Assembly (NCBI GenBank): GCA_963840785.1
Contig: CAWJAF010000004.1
Coordinates: forward strand, 1 to 64,000
Length of the DNA: 64,000 nt
Direction: 5' to 3'
Origin: JALYOK01 sp963840785
GTDB taxonomy: Bacteria; Pseudomonadota; Gammaproteobacteria; Burkholderiales; JALYOK01
Of the stretch, positions 38,605 through 50,800 are shown in pieces; position 1 is the first letter of the stretch, and every line of letters starts with the position of its first letter. Under the pieces are notes generated by a model, which had not been told where the DNA came from, ran no database searches, and was given only the letters and a program-made list of their open reading frames with translations. Made by a program: the position numbers and the translations under genes.

Positions 38605-38914
38605 CTTTCTTTACTATAAGTTAGCACTAAACCAACTGCAATGCCGTTTGTATCCAGAATAATAACTGCCCAAACCACAGGCGCGACACGCTGTCCGCGC
38701 AACTCGGGAAGGTCCGCGGAAAACCCCATTTTTCGAAAGCGCGCGCCGATCCGAGAACCGAGTTTCGCGCGATCGGGCTGTGGTCTTCCTTTGCCGCATT
38801 GCGAAGAATCTGGCGAACCTCTTCTTCCATACTCCAGCATCCAACCGGCACACAACCTGCAAGTCGTTCCTTGACCCCTTCTCCTTCAATCTGACGGACA
38901 ACAAATTCGGCCAT
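38605..38914 (-). CDS. FitA/VapB-like RHH antitoxin with PIN-toxin stub (frameshifted)
   Basis: ATG at 38914 gives MAEFVVRQIEGE, then after a shift SMEEEVRQILRNAAKED. This is the ribbon-helix-helix N terminus and helix of FitA-type antitoxins. The other frame supplies LGSRIGARFRKMGFSADLPE and LRGQRVAPVV, the toxin-binding C-terminal tail of this family. Directly after it comes VIILDTNGIAVG, matching the first residues of a PIN-domain toxin (first catalytic Asp in LDTN), which then loses similarity. The toxin is thus reduced to a stub. Antitoxin would bind the operator and the toxin; here no complete toxin remains. Confidence 0.6.
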
Positions 38915-39172
38915 TACCTGATCTCGCGCCTATGGAAAGATATCACGATATCATATTATTCTTGCGAATTCGAAGCCAGCAAAATAAAGGCACATTGCGG
39001 TGTATTACGGCGTTGGCAAATTGGGACTGCATAAACAAGTCAAATTGGATTAAGGAAAGTACACCGGAAAAAATATATCGTGCGCTTGCATATTTTTAAC
39101 TTTTATTACATTCGATAACTTTAAGTTGTTGCTCGACCATAACGGATTGCCCTAATAATGTAAGCTCACCCC

Positions 39173-39210
39173 AAAATCGCTGCCCCGCCGGTTCAGTCAT
39201 TGGCAGCGAT
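39173..39210 (-). terminator. Rho-independent terminator after the DUF1993 gene
   Basis: Perfect 9-bp stem atcgctgcc / ggcagcgat (39176-39184 and 39202-39210). On the minus strand it is followed by TTTT. It overlaps the last codon of the DUF1993 reading. The region 38915-39172 holds no gene I can support. Confidence 0.65.
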
Positions 39211-39715
39211 CAAACTTGCCCGATAAAATCGTGCTTGCCGATCTCTACGCCGCAGTAACGCAAAATGCATCAGGCCATCATGACATGAAAGAAGAAGTTC
39301 GGCAGTACGCTATGAAGCAAGTATGGTTGGCCTTTATAAGTGACTGGGTTTCCGGCGACTTTCACTTGAATGTCGTGCTCCTCCGAGCCATCGAATTGTT
39401 CTGGTTGGAAGCCTTTGCAATAGTCGATCGTTTTCGCAATGCGGGCTTTGAGATCGTCGAAGGATTTTTCGTTGTCCTCCCAAGCCGGCACGTCCATTCC
39501 CGCAAGCCGTGCGATCGCGCCTTTAGCAAAATCGCAGGCGATTTGCGCTTGGCGCACCATCGCCAACATGTCGGGCGCGATTCGATGACCAAGCAGCACC
39601 GCGTGATCGACTTTCTTTGCCGCAGCATAGGCAGCACCTTTGTCGAGGATATTGGCGAGATTGCCCAGAGTCTTAACAAAAACGGGTACGGATATTGATA
39701 CATTGAAAGTGCCAT
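39210..39715 (-). CDS. DUF1993-family protein with 5' frameshift and in-frame TGA
   Basis: ATG at 39715 (MALSMYQ) needs one added base near 39690 to join SVPVFVKTLGNLANILDKGA. The helical four-helix-bundle pattern of DUF1993 follows: DHAVLLGHRIAPDMLAMVRQ, AQIACDFAKGAIARLAG, SFDDLKARIAKTIDYCKGF and YLLHSVLPNFFFHVMMA. An in-frame TGA (39268-39270) comes next, then CILRYCGVEIGKHDFIGQV and the expected stop. The family normally continues through this position with a Tyr. DinB-like fold, unknown function. The TGA may be a sequencing error or an early inactivating change. Confidence 0.7.
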
Positions 39716-40033
39716 GCGGATCATTCCTGGAAGAGATTGGCGACCGAACTCGGTCGAACGCCATGATAGCTTAGGCCGCGCGGTTCTGTCGGAAAGTTTC
39801 CGAGTGTTCGAGTATTGACGGTTATGTTGCGCTCCAAATGGCCAATACCCGACCTAGACATTTCTAGATTGCTGACGTTCATTGTTGTCGAAGCAGACGT
39901 TGCCAACGTCGCCGATCGAGATACCAATTTTTTCGATTCTCGGTTGCCAACCGCTGATTTGAATTAGACAGTAATGAAAAATCTCCCCAAGACACAATCG
40001 TCAACAGATTTTCCGTCGAAACTTAACGTTTGT

Positions 40034-40062
40034 TAACAGTTGGCTCTATCGTAGGTATAAAT
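40034..40062 (+). promoter_or_regulatory. Sigma70-like promoter of the RTX locus
   Basis: ttaaca (40034-40039), 17-bp spacer, tataaa (40057-40062), about 110 bp ahead of the transporter start. The rest of 39716-40173 is non-coding, AT-rich and holds no gene. The transporter start TTG (40174) is preceded by taggggt. Confidence 0.5.
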
Positions 40063-40173
40063 GCTTTGGCTCTTATTCGCTTCGCGTTAGGGGCAATAGT
40101 TTTAATCACCAACAACAAAACTTATTGCACTGCTGCCCCCAAACCTTTTACTCATTGAGATTAGGGGTCAGCT

Positions 40174-42482
40174 TTGAAGCATTTAGATCACACCGTGGAT
40201 CGGACCGCATTCGTCTGGGCATTAGGCAGCGTGTGTCAGTTACACAAGATACCGTTCGACGCCAACCTGCTACTGCAACAAACCACCCCGCCGTACAACA
40301 TTGCCGGCTTGCTCAATGCTGGTCAGCAACTCGGCCTGAAGATCAAAACCCAGTCTGCAGATATTCGCGTTCTCGCCACCTTGCCGTTGCCGTGCATCGC
40401 ACTGATGAAACATCAGCCAAGCACTGACAAGACCCAGCCGCCAATATCGCCGAACACTAAAATCGAACCGACTTTCAGCGATAACGTCAATGCCAGTGAC
40501 GAATCCTCAGAATCAGATTCGAATAACAACAACGTAGGATTTGCGGCAATCGTCGAACCTACTTTCAATTTAGTCCTGATCCTCCGCGCCGACCAAGACC
40601 GGGTACTCGTCATTGGTCCAGGCGAACAGAACCCGGCATTGTTACCGGCGGCAGAATTTGCATCGCGCTTTACCGGCCAAGTTATCCTCGCGGGCGCCGA
40701 ACAAAAAAACACCGTTAACGACGACGAGGTCGAGATCGCATTGGAGCGATCTCGCCCATTCAAGGCAAACCCACTCAATTCGGCTTTAAGTGGTTCATTC
40801 CCGAGCTGTTAAAACACAAGGTCATCTGGCGTGACGTGCTGCTGGCCTCGCTCGCGATTCAACTCATGGCCCTGGGTACGCCCTTATTTACGCAAACGAT
40901 TATAGACAAAGTGATAGTCCATCACACCATGAGCACGTTGACGGTGATCGGCATTGCCTTGGCGGTATTCATGCTCTTTACCGCCGTCATGACCTGGGTT
41001 CGCCAGTATCTGGTCATTCACACCGGCAACCGCGTCGATGCTGTTCTAGGGACACAAGTCTTCAGCCATCTATTCAAGCTCCCGACCCGTTACTTCGAAC
41101 AACGCCCCACCGGGGTCGTAGTCGCACGGATGCACGCCATCGAAGACATCCGCGAATTCATCACCGGCGCCGCAGTCACGTTGATTCTGGATTTCCCGTT
41201 CTTGTTGATCTTCTTAGGCATCATGTTTTATTACAGCGTGCCGCTGACGCTGTTAAGTCTTACCCTACTTTTGGTCATCGTTTGCTTAAGCTTCATCGTC
41301 GCCCCGATGTTCCGCGCTCGGCTGAATCAACAGTTTTTACTTGGCGCCAGAAACCAAGCCTTCCTCACCGAATACGTCGCCGGCATGGAAACGGTGAAAT
41401 CCCTACAAATGGAACCCCAGCTCAATAGCAAATACGGCAATTACATGGCCGATTATCTGCAAGCCGGTTTCAAGACCAAAGCCCTGGGCAATACCTATAA
41501 CACCATCGCCAATACCTTAGAACAAGGCATGACCTTGGCCATCCTGTGTGTCGGCGCTTATCTCGTCATGAACCGCCCAGACTTCAGCATTGGTATGCTG
41601 GTGGCGTTTCAGATGTTTGCAGGGAGACTCAGCCAACCGCTGCTTCGCCTGGTCGGGCTGTGGCAACAATTTCAGCAAGCCAGTATCTCGGTAAAACGCC
41701 TGGGCGATGTGTTAAACGCGCCGACCGAACCCTATTCCTTAATCCCCGCCCGAGAAGGCAACGGCGCCGGCAAGATCGAGATCAAGCACCTGGCGTTTCG
41801 TTATGCCGATAACTTGCCGTTTTTGTACAAGGATTTTAATCTCACCTTGGAACCCGGTAAGTGTTTGGCACTGATGGGCGCCAGCGGCACCGGTAAGAGC
41901 ACGCTCGCCAAGTTGCTTCAGGGTTTCTATCAACCGGCCGACGGGCAAATCCTGATCGATGGCCGGGATATTCAGTATTTGTCGGCCAATGAGCTCAGAA
42001 GCCATTTCGGCGTCGTGCCGCAGGAAACGATTCTGTTCTCCGGCACGATTTATGACAACCTCACCATGGCTAATCCTCATGCCAGCTTTGCAGACGTGAT
42101 TCAAGCCTGTAAGTGGGCGGAGATTCATGAGGTCATTGAGCAATTGCCGAAAGGCTATCAGACTGAAGTCGGGGAACGCGGTGTTGGCCTATCGGGCGGA
42201 CAGAAGCAGCGCATTGCTATTGCCCGAGCCTTACTGAGACGTCCGAAGATTCTGCTGTTCGATGAGGCGACTAGTAATCTTGACTTACAGACCGCTGAGC
42301 ACTTTGCCAAGACCATCAATGCCTTAAAAGGCCAAGTCACGATGCTGTTTATTGCCCATCAGATACCGAAGGGATTGAAGCTCGATGGCGTGGTGCAGAT
42401 CGGCAATCCGGCCCATGGCGATGAGCGGCATCTTGATATTGTCAGCAGTGAATCAGAAGCCGGCCTGGGAGCACAACGATGA
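40174..42482 (+). CDS. HlyB-like type I secretion ABC transporter (one frameshift)
   Basis: Inner-membrane permease/ATPase that exports RTX proteins. The start is a TTG at 40174. Residues 1-190 form a C39-like domain: TAFVWALGSVCQLHKIPFDA replaces the peptidase Cys motif, so it cannot cleave a leader, as in HlyB. This domain carries an unusual 50-residue Ser/Asn/Asp/Pro-rich insert. A shift near 40770 leads into the six-helix membrane domain (IPELLKHKVIWRDVLLASLA... FEQRPTGVVVARMHAIEDIR). The ATPase has Walker A GASGTGKSTLAKLL, signature LSGGQKQRIAIARALL and Walker B ILLFDEATSNLD. Repaired length is about 769 residues. Next gene: the HlyD-like adaptor. Confidence 0.93.
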
Positions 42483-42491
42483 GCGCTGCCA

Positions 42492-43864
42492 ATGGGAAAC
42501 GATGAACGACTCAGCAAACAAGCCCTAGACTTCGCCCCGTCGATTCTGGCGATCCAAGCCCGGCCTGCGTCTCCTTTGCCCAGGGTCATGCTTTATACCT
42601 TGTTGACGTTGTTTGCGTTGATTGTGCTGTGGGCGATCTTCGGCAAAGTGGATGTCGTGGCCGTCGCCCAAGGCAAGCTGGTGCCGCAGAGTTATTTGAA
42701 GATCGTGCAGCCGGCCGAGGCGGGGATTGTGAAGGAGATTCTGGTTAAGGAAGGCGATACCGTTACCCAAGGGCAAATCCTGATGCGCATGGATGCCAAG
42801 CTGCAGGAATCCGATACTAAGATGGTGGAGGCAGACCTCAAGCAACGGCAATTGCAGATCAGACGAATTGATGCCGAACTCTCGGGGAAGCCCTTACTGA
42901 TGAAAGCTAACGATGACGCCATTCAATTTCGTCAGATTGAGTCGCAGTATCAATCCCATCGTCAGGCGTTTGAAGATGCGTTGGCGCAAGAACAGGCGCT
43001 TCTAACAAAGCGACCGAAGACTATCAAGCAGCAAAACAAACGGAAACGAAGCTGCGTGATGTTTTACCGGCCTTCAGGGAGCAAGAGCAAGCCTGGGCCA
43101 AGTTGCATAAGGAAGGCTATGCCGGACGCTTGTTGGCCTTGGAACGGGAACGGGAGCGGATTGAGAAGGAAGGCGATCTGAAGACTCAGGCGTTTGCGGT
43201 GGAAAGCTTAAAGCCAGTATTGCGCAATCGCAGAAACGACTGGCGCAGATTACCTCGAACTATAAACAGCAACTGCATAACGAACGGGTCGAAGCCCAGG
43301 GGCAGTTGGATAAGCTCGAACAAGAAGCTACAAAACAGCGGCATAAGCAAACGTTGCTGGAACTGAAAGCCCCGCAGGCGGGCAAGATTAAAGACGTGGC
43401 CACCCACACCATCGGCAGTGTGGTGAGTCCGGGGACGATCCTGTTAACACTCGTACCGGGAAATGAGCCGTTACAAGCTGAAGTGATGATCAACAACGAT
43501 GATGTCGGGTTTGTGCATGAGGGGCAGTCCGTCAAACTCAAGCTCGCCGCTTATCCGTTTCAGAAGTATGGGATGGTCGAGGGCAAAGTGACCCATGTGA
43601 GTGCGGATGCCGCCGACGGACAGGGGCAAGGGAAGACCAAACCAGAGCAATCAAGACGGACAAAACAGCCAAGCAAACGACCAAGCCGGTTACAAGGCGA
43701 TTGTGACGCTCAACGACCAAGCGTTACAAGCAAGTGGCAAGACGTTTAACCTCGCACCGGGTATGCAGGTGGCGGCAGAGATTAACCAAGGAAAACGCAC
43801 CATCATGGAATACCTGCTCTCGCCAGTGCAGGGCGTGTTTCAGGAAGCCGCGCGGGAGCGATAA
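42492..43864 (+). CDS. HlyD-like periplasmic adaptor (frameshifted)
   Basis: Starts at ATG 42492. One N-terminal transmembrane helix (MLYTLLTLFALIVLWAIFG) is followed by the lipoyl half KLVPQSYLKIVQPAEAGIVK, EILVKEGDTVTQGQ. A long coiled coil comes next (EADLKQRQLQIRRIDAELSG to GQLDKLEQEATKQRHKQTLL), then the second lipoyl half and the barrel LKAPQAGKIKDVATHTIGSV, VSPGTILLTLVPG. The end is VAAEINQGKRTIMEYLLSPV. Shifts near 43010, 43215 and 43640 break the frame. About 458 residues. It links the transporter to an outer-membrane TolC, which is not in the window. Confidence 0.9.
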
Positions 43865-43974
43865 ATGATTACGACACGCTTCCCCGCTATTGCAGTGAAA
43901 TCCTACTTGAGGACGACATTGGTTTGCGGCGCTGAAAACTCAAATAACCATCCATTGGGAAAAAGAACCAAACA

Positions 43975-44115
43975 ATGAGCGACGCAATTGCTACGAAACA
44001 AGAAACGTACGTGCGGCCAGCGCGTACACATACCATTGGTTATGGCATGGACATTGCCACGAGGCAGTATCCATGCGGGTCTCAGGTAAGCGGTCAATGT
44101 GATCAACCCCAATGA
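43975..44115 (+). CDS. Possible 46-residue ORF
   Basis: ATG 43975 gives MSDAIATKQETYVRPARTHT and ends QCDQPQ at TGA 44113. It fills the gap between the adaptor and the next membrane gene. There is no recognisable motif and only weak support from position. Confidence 0.2.
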   Translation: MSDAIATKQETYVRPARTHTIGYGMDIATRQYPCGSQVSGQCDQPQ

Positions 44116-44151
44116 AAATTAATGAATGACCACTTGGCGAAAAGGAAATCT

Positions 44152-44791
44152 ATGAAGTTCTACATTAGCGATCTCTCGGTTTGGTTATTGTTGATCTTTT
44201 ACCTACCACTCGTAATCTGGGTGCTGTATCGCGTGGTAACGAGCCCAAATGTGGCTGAGCTCAAGAAAGTTGCGGCGATCGGTGTCACGCTGATTCTCGC
44301 GTATGCCATTCCGCTTGGCGATGTCACGCTCAATTCTATCGCTATGGCAAAGGTATGTCCAAACGCGGGTGTGCATATCTACAAGAAGGTTTATGTAGAC
44401 GGCTATTTCTACGAAGGATACGCAGAGGAGCCCTTCAAGAAATCACCCTATCGCTTTATTGAAGCAAGAGAACCAGGCAAAGAAACAATTACTCGCGTGG
44501 AGCGCGTGGGGAGACAAGTTTGTAAAGACCGAACTGAGCGCGCCTACAGCCGAATATGAATACTTAAGCAAGGGCTGGACCGAAGATCGGCAGGCCCGTG
44601 TCGGCCGCCTCCGCTATGCAGTAATCAATCGTAACACCGGCGAAGTACTTGCAGAACGCCTGCTATTTAACCCATTCATGGGCTGGGTCGATAGCTATCT
44701 ACTGGGTGCGCTATTCGGCGTTGGATTACAGGGCTGCCATGGCAATCCGTCCCATTCGATTGCTGGCGAAGTCCTGCTGCCGAAGCAATAA
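44152..44791 (+). CDS. Membrane protein of the RTX locus (one frameshift)
   Basis: I choose ATG 44152 because aaaggaaa lies 5 bp upstream. Two transmembrane helices (LSVWLLLIFYLPLVIWVLYR, VAAIGVTLILAYAIPLGDV) precede a periplasmic domain with VCPNAGVHIYKKVYVDGYFY. A shift near 44515 separates this from KTELSAPTAEYEYLSKG, RLRYAVINRNTGEVLAERLL and a last hydrophobic SYLLGALFGVGLQGC. Repaired length is about 212 residues. It ends 30 bp before the RTX gene, in the place where lipase chaperones or immunity proteins often sit. A role in folding or self-protection against the lipase is possible but unproven. Confidence 0.5.
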
Positions 44792-44821
44792 GCATATTTC
44801 AACTTAACTTAGAGAACGAAA

Positions 44822-47800
44822 ATGAATGAATTAGAAACCTACTACACCTACGCCAAAATTGCCCAAGCTGCGTATATCGACCTGAGCGGTTTTTCAACGT
44901 CGACGATTACCGGATCTGATATCGCAGAAGCTGGCCGTGAACAAGGTAGAACGCCCTTGGCACTAGGAACCGCCATGTTTACGGGTTCCAACCCCTGGAC
45001 GATGCTGTCCCCCTACTACCGAACCGGCGGTCGCACTGGCCACAGCGATCCGGATAGCGGCTTTGCCGGCATGTTATTGGCTAACCCGGAAGGTGACAAG
45101 GTACTGGCAATCGCCGGTACAGAGCCCAGCGTTAATGGTCAAACTTACTGGGATTTGGTCGATGCCGATCTTACGGAAATTGGTTTTCTCGGAGCCGCAT
45201 TTAAGCAGCTTGTGTCGTTGTTTAATTATGTCCAAGTGCTAAAGGCGCCTGCATCCTCGACAAATATCTTACGCTTGGAAGTAAAGACAACCACCGCACC
45301 GCCGCTCGGCGGCATTTCGTTCGTGATTCAGGAAGTCGCCGTTGAGGGCGGAACGGGTGTGACGACCTATGCATGGCTTGAATCACACTACGATGGCGTT
45401 GGTCAAGGCGAACTCATCCATCCTAACGAGAAGTTAACTGTTACTGGCCATAGCCTAGGTGGGCACCTCGCCGCACTGGCCGTAGCGCTCTTTCCTGATA
45501 CATTTCAGGTTGCTTACACCTTTAACGCGCCAGGGTATAACCCTCCGACAAGTCGCGGCGGCAATCCGGGCGGCGCAAATGCACTGTTGAATTTGTTCAC
45601 AAGCTACGGAGCATTACCGCTTCCGGTGGAGTCAATTTCAAGCAGGGTCGCGACACTGGAAAGTGAAGACGTGATTCCGGGCGATGACGGTGATGCAATC
45701 TCGGGAGATGTTACTGGTACCCCGTTCAGCCCAGAGCGTTATATCACAACTGAAAAGGTCACCCACGATATTGGCCATTTGACGGAGTCACTAGGATTGC
45801 ACGCGCTGATGGAGCACATGCAACCGGATATTTCAAAAGAAGAAGTGACTTCCGTACTCTCGGCAATGACAGCCAAAACAGGAGAAACTTACGAATTACT
45901 ATTGGAAAAGTTATATCACTTGATAACCGGCTCGCGAATCTCGCTGCCCAAGACTGAACCGACTTTGTCGCGAATAGATGGTGGCGACCAAAATATTCGT
46001 AACGAGTTTTACCAAAACTTATTGACGTTGCAAAGTCGCCTTCCCTCGGGACCGGTGGCTTACACATTCGAACTGCTTACTTCACCGAGTTCAACTCAGT
46101 CATTAGCGACAGGCGCGGACGATGCCGGCGTAGCATATCGCTTCGCGTTGCAAGAACTAAACCCATTCGCAATCGTCGGCGCAGATTATTCAATACACAA
46201 TCAAAATGGCGAACTTGATCTATACGATTCGCAGACCGGCGAAGGAACGATGACCGAAGAGTATTTGAAAGACCGTACGGCGATGTTGTCTTGGAAGATT
46301 TATCAAAATGAGCGTGACATCGGCGGGATTATTACCCAACAGCCCGTTTCGAGCAATGCCGTATTCATCGACAGCAAGACGACTGAGACAATTCGAATCG
46401 GCCACGTGTCCGATGCACAGCGGCGCAACATCTATTTTGGCGGCGACGGCACCGACGCTTTTGACAGCCCGTCAGGCTTGGCCGATCGTCTCTATGGCGG
46501 TGCTGGTGACGACACATTGAAGGGTAACGGTGGCGATGACTACCTCGAGGGCAACGCCGATAGCGACACCCTGTATGGAGACGACGGCCTCGACATCCTA
46601 ATTGGTGGCGCTGGCATCGATTGGCTCTACGGTGGTTCCGATGGCGATACGTTAGACGGTGGATTGGGTGGCGACATCCTGCACGGCGAAGAAGGAGACG
46701 ACACGGTAAAGGGCGGCAAAGGCAACGACTTACTTATTGGCGGCGAGGGAAACGATACCCTCGAAGGTGGCGAAGGCGTTGACACGTACGAGTATCAAAC
46801 GGGCGATGGATTCGACATCATTCGCGATTCAGACGGCAAAGGTCAGATTATCTATAAAGGCGTAACGGTAACTCTTGAAGGTGCCACGCGAATCACCGAT
46901 CAAATTTATGAAACAGCTGATGGCCAAACCAAAATCACATTATCCGGCGACGTAAATTCCGCCGAAGGCAGGACATTATTGATTAATCAAGCGATTAAAT
47001 TGGAGAACTTTCATGATGGCGATCTCGGCATACAAATTCAAGGACATGCGATCCAAGCGCCTCAAATGGATGGCATCGTTGTACTTGGCGACAGGGCGGC
47101 CGTAAGTATTCGCAGCTATCCAGATTCCTACCGCGATCCGGATACCCAGGAGGTATTTCACTATATCTCACACGTCACAGAGACGGATGCGTATCAAAAC
47201 ATTATTTCATCAGACGCACTGCCCAAATCGGATAATCCTAGTCATTACACTGACCCTAACTATACGCTACGATCAAGTGGGCTCAACGGTTCCGCCGGTA
47301 ATGACTATATTTTCGGCGGTTGGGGAAATGATTTGCTGAATGGCGAAGGCGGTGACGACATTCTAGAAGGTGGCATTCATCCCGACACTCTTTATGGTGG
47401 CAATGGTAACGACCAGCTTTTTGTACACTTGAAAGCAGATATACGTGACATTGACAATCAAGAAGTGGCGGGAATTCCCGATCCTGGGTTTAGCGGCGAA
47501 CGGGCAAGAATTGAAACTGCAGAAGGTGGATTTGGTGATGATCTGGTCGTCGGGTATTGGTACGACGACAATCTCTCTGGCGGCCCGGGACAGGACATTA
47601 TTGTTGGTGGGGCCGGCGAAGACTGGATTATTGGGGACTCTGGGCTATTCAGCCAGAATAATTTGATTACTGAGTCCATCAATACTTACTTGTTACGATT
47701 TCCTGATCCTTCTTTTTTTGGTGAGAACGATTTCATTGTGCCACTTAAATGGAGTGGCAATGCCACTATGGACGGCGCGGATACCATTTCTTATATTTAT

Positions 47801-50800
47801 TCTGAATTCGACACCGACGACATAATCTTAGGAGGAGTCGGAAACGATCGAATAGCAGGAGAAATGGGGCAGGATCTCATTGATGGCGGGGCGGGGGACG
47901 ACATCATTGCTGGCGGATGGGGCGGTGACACCATCTATGGTGGTTCAGGCGATGATCGCGTTACCGGAGAACTCAACGCGCTTTCGATTTCTAGCGGTGG
48001 TTCAATTAACCCCAAAGGTAATGACTATATCGATGGTGGCTCAGGAAATGACGAAATCGCAGGAGATGCGGGGGACGATGAAATATATGGGGGAGAAGGA
48101 AACGACTTCATTCGTGGAGATACTCGATTTTACGATCCTGAGTCCAACGGCAACGACTATTTGGATGGCGAAGAAGGCGACGATATTATCTTTGGTCAGG
48201 GAGGCGACGACGAAATCTTTGGTGGCGATGGCGCCGACCATTTGCACGGCGATGGCCCTGAGGAGACGACTGCCAATCAAGGGAATGATTACTTGGATGG
48301 TGAGGACGGTGATGATTCACTCTTCGGCGAAGGCGGTGACGACCAAATATTCGGTGGTGAAGGCAACGACGGAGTTTTGGGTGGGAAAGGAAATGACTAC
48401 ATCAATGGCGAGGCCGACAATGACGTGCTGTCGGGCGAAGATGGCGATGACATCCTTTTGGGCGGTACGGGCAATGATTTTCTGCTAGGCGGTGACGGCA
48501 GTGATGTGTTGGATGGTGGCGTAGGCGATGACGTATTGTTCGGTGAAGACGGCGATGACTCCCTCGAAGGTGGCGCTGGAAATGACCAACTACAAGCAGG
48601 CAACGGTAATGACACTTTGGATGGGGGTTCCGGCGACGACGCGCTGTGGGGTGGTGCGGGCGACGATAAATTAAGTGATGCCGAAGGAAACAACGTGCTC
48701 GACGGTGGCGACGGAAACGATACACTAACAGCCAATGGTGGCAACAACGTATTAAGCGGTGGTGCCGGCAATGATCGTTACATAGTCTTGGGCGGCGAGG
48801 CTCGCATCGACGATACCGCGGGTAGCGATACATTAGTACTAAGTAATGTATTCAGTGCGGATGCAGTTAAGCTCGCCTCAATCCGGGTGGGCAACAGCGT
48901 TCAGCTGGGGATATTGGCAGGTGGCGCGCTTATCGTTGGCATCGACGCTAGTAGTGTTGCGAACATTGAGCTTGGTAACGGCACAATTGTGCCTTACGCC
49001 GATCTAGTTAACGCATTTAACGCCGAAGATAACCCGCCCGTCCTGGACGGAGATGACGAGGACGGAACCATTAATGGCGGGAAATACACCAACGACACGA
49101 TCTATGGCGGCAAAGGGCGAGATCTACTCGTTGGCGGTGGTGGAAACGACACCTTTATCTTTAATCTAGGAGATGGCAAGGATGTTTTACGCGAATATCC
49201 ACATGGTCGCGTCACCTTAAAATTTGGATCCGGCGTGTCGATTGTGCAAATCAACGCTCAGAACGCGTGTGCACTCGCGAAAGATATTGTCCTCAGTTAT
49301 GGCGACAAGGGCGATTCGATTCTGATCAAAGATGGCCAAGCTGGGGTAATCAATAAGATCGAATTTGCTGACGGGACAACGATGTCGGCTGCTCAAATTG
49401 CCAAGCAATTCAAGATCGGCAATGCCGATCTCAAAACCAACGATGGTCCGGACGTGATTCACGGGACGATCGACGATGACCGGATATTCGGCAATGGCGG
49501 CAGCGATATCCTCTATGGCGAAGGCGGGAACGACTATCTATTTGGCGAAGATGGCGACAATTCGGGCATCGGCAATGACTCCCTATTCGGCGGCAACGGC
49601 GACGACACATTGTTTGGAGAGGACGGTGATGATTATCTAGTTGGCGGCCGTGGCAACGACCAAATTGGTGCGGGTTACGGTGCTGACACGATCGCGTTCG
49701 ATCGCGGCGATGGCCAAGACATCATCAATTGGGACGTCAGCAATTGGGAAGATACGTTACAACTTGGGGCAGGCGTCAGCCTACAAGACCTGGAATTTCA
49801 CCGTTTGGCGCAGGGTGACCTGGTCGTACAAATTCGCAATTCTGACGATAAGATTACGCTTACCCGGTGGTACAACGGTGGATCGGACGCCAAATTAAGT
49901 AATGTCCGATTTGACGACGGCACAACATTCCAGCTCAGCAGCCTTTCGACCTTGCCAATCACGCCAGTACTGGGCACGGACGGCGACGACACGATGTCCG
50001 GAACGCAACTATTCGATGACGTCATATCTGCTGGTGCCGGCAATGACGCGCTAAGCGGCCAACGCGGTAACGATACGCTTGACGGCGGCAGTGGAAACGA
50101 TGTCTTTGATGGCAATCAAGGCAATGATCAACTGATAGGTAGCGCAGGTGACGACACCTTTGTATTGTCATTCGATATGGGCGTAGATACCGTTGTTGAA
50201 GCGTCAGGACAAATCAGCAAAATCCTGCTTAAGGACAATATCCTTGCGACAGACTTGTCATTCGAACTGCGCGGCAACGACCTGTTTGTTGGACTACAAA
50301 ATGTCGCTGGCGGTACGGGACAAGGTTTGGTACTTAAGGAATATGTCACGCAACCGGGTACATGGACCGTCGTCGATGGCGCGGGTAATCAACAGGATCT
50401 AAACGCGGTTCGAGCTAACCACCAGGTGAGCGTTATAGCATTACAAACTGCGTCGGAATCCGACTTGGTATTCCATGCACGCGAACAATTTTTGGCCCAT
50501 CTCAAAAACGAACTCTATTCGAGTTGGAAATCGAGCGGTGCCGATAGCGTTGCGCGAGACGTTTTCAATCCGGTCTGGGTCAAGACCTCAATGTATCGTT
50601 TTCCAGAGAGATTAACGGCTTCTTTACCTATGACGAGCAAGGCTTTCAATCTGGCACCAATGGATCAACCGAACGAATTGACTTTAATGTTACCGGTGCG
50701 CCTAACGCAGATTACTTTAATGCTTATCGCAAGCAGATCGCAGTTATTCAGCACAGCTCAAACCTTGATCAAATCGAACGCACGAGTGAATGGTCGACCG

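Noticed and set aside
39265..39272. Selenocysteine or TGA recoding in the DUF1993 gene
   Set aside because: No SECIS-like hairpin was noticed, the family has Tyr there, and TGA is used as a normal stop in neighbours.
39216..39698. A 160-residue plus-strand ORF
   Set aside because: Antisense to the DUF1993 gene, whose family pattern is clear on the minus strand.
47880..48488. A 202-residue plus-frame ORF inside the RTX gene
   Set aside because: Repetitive Met/Thr-rich translation is the out-of-frame shadow of the RTX repeats.
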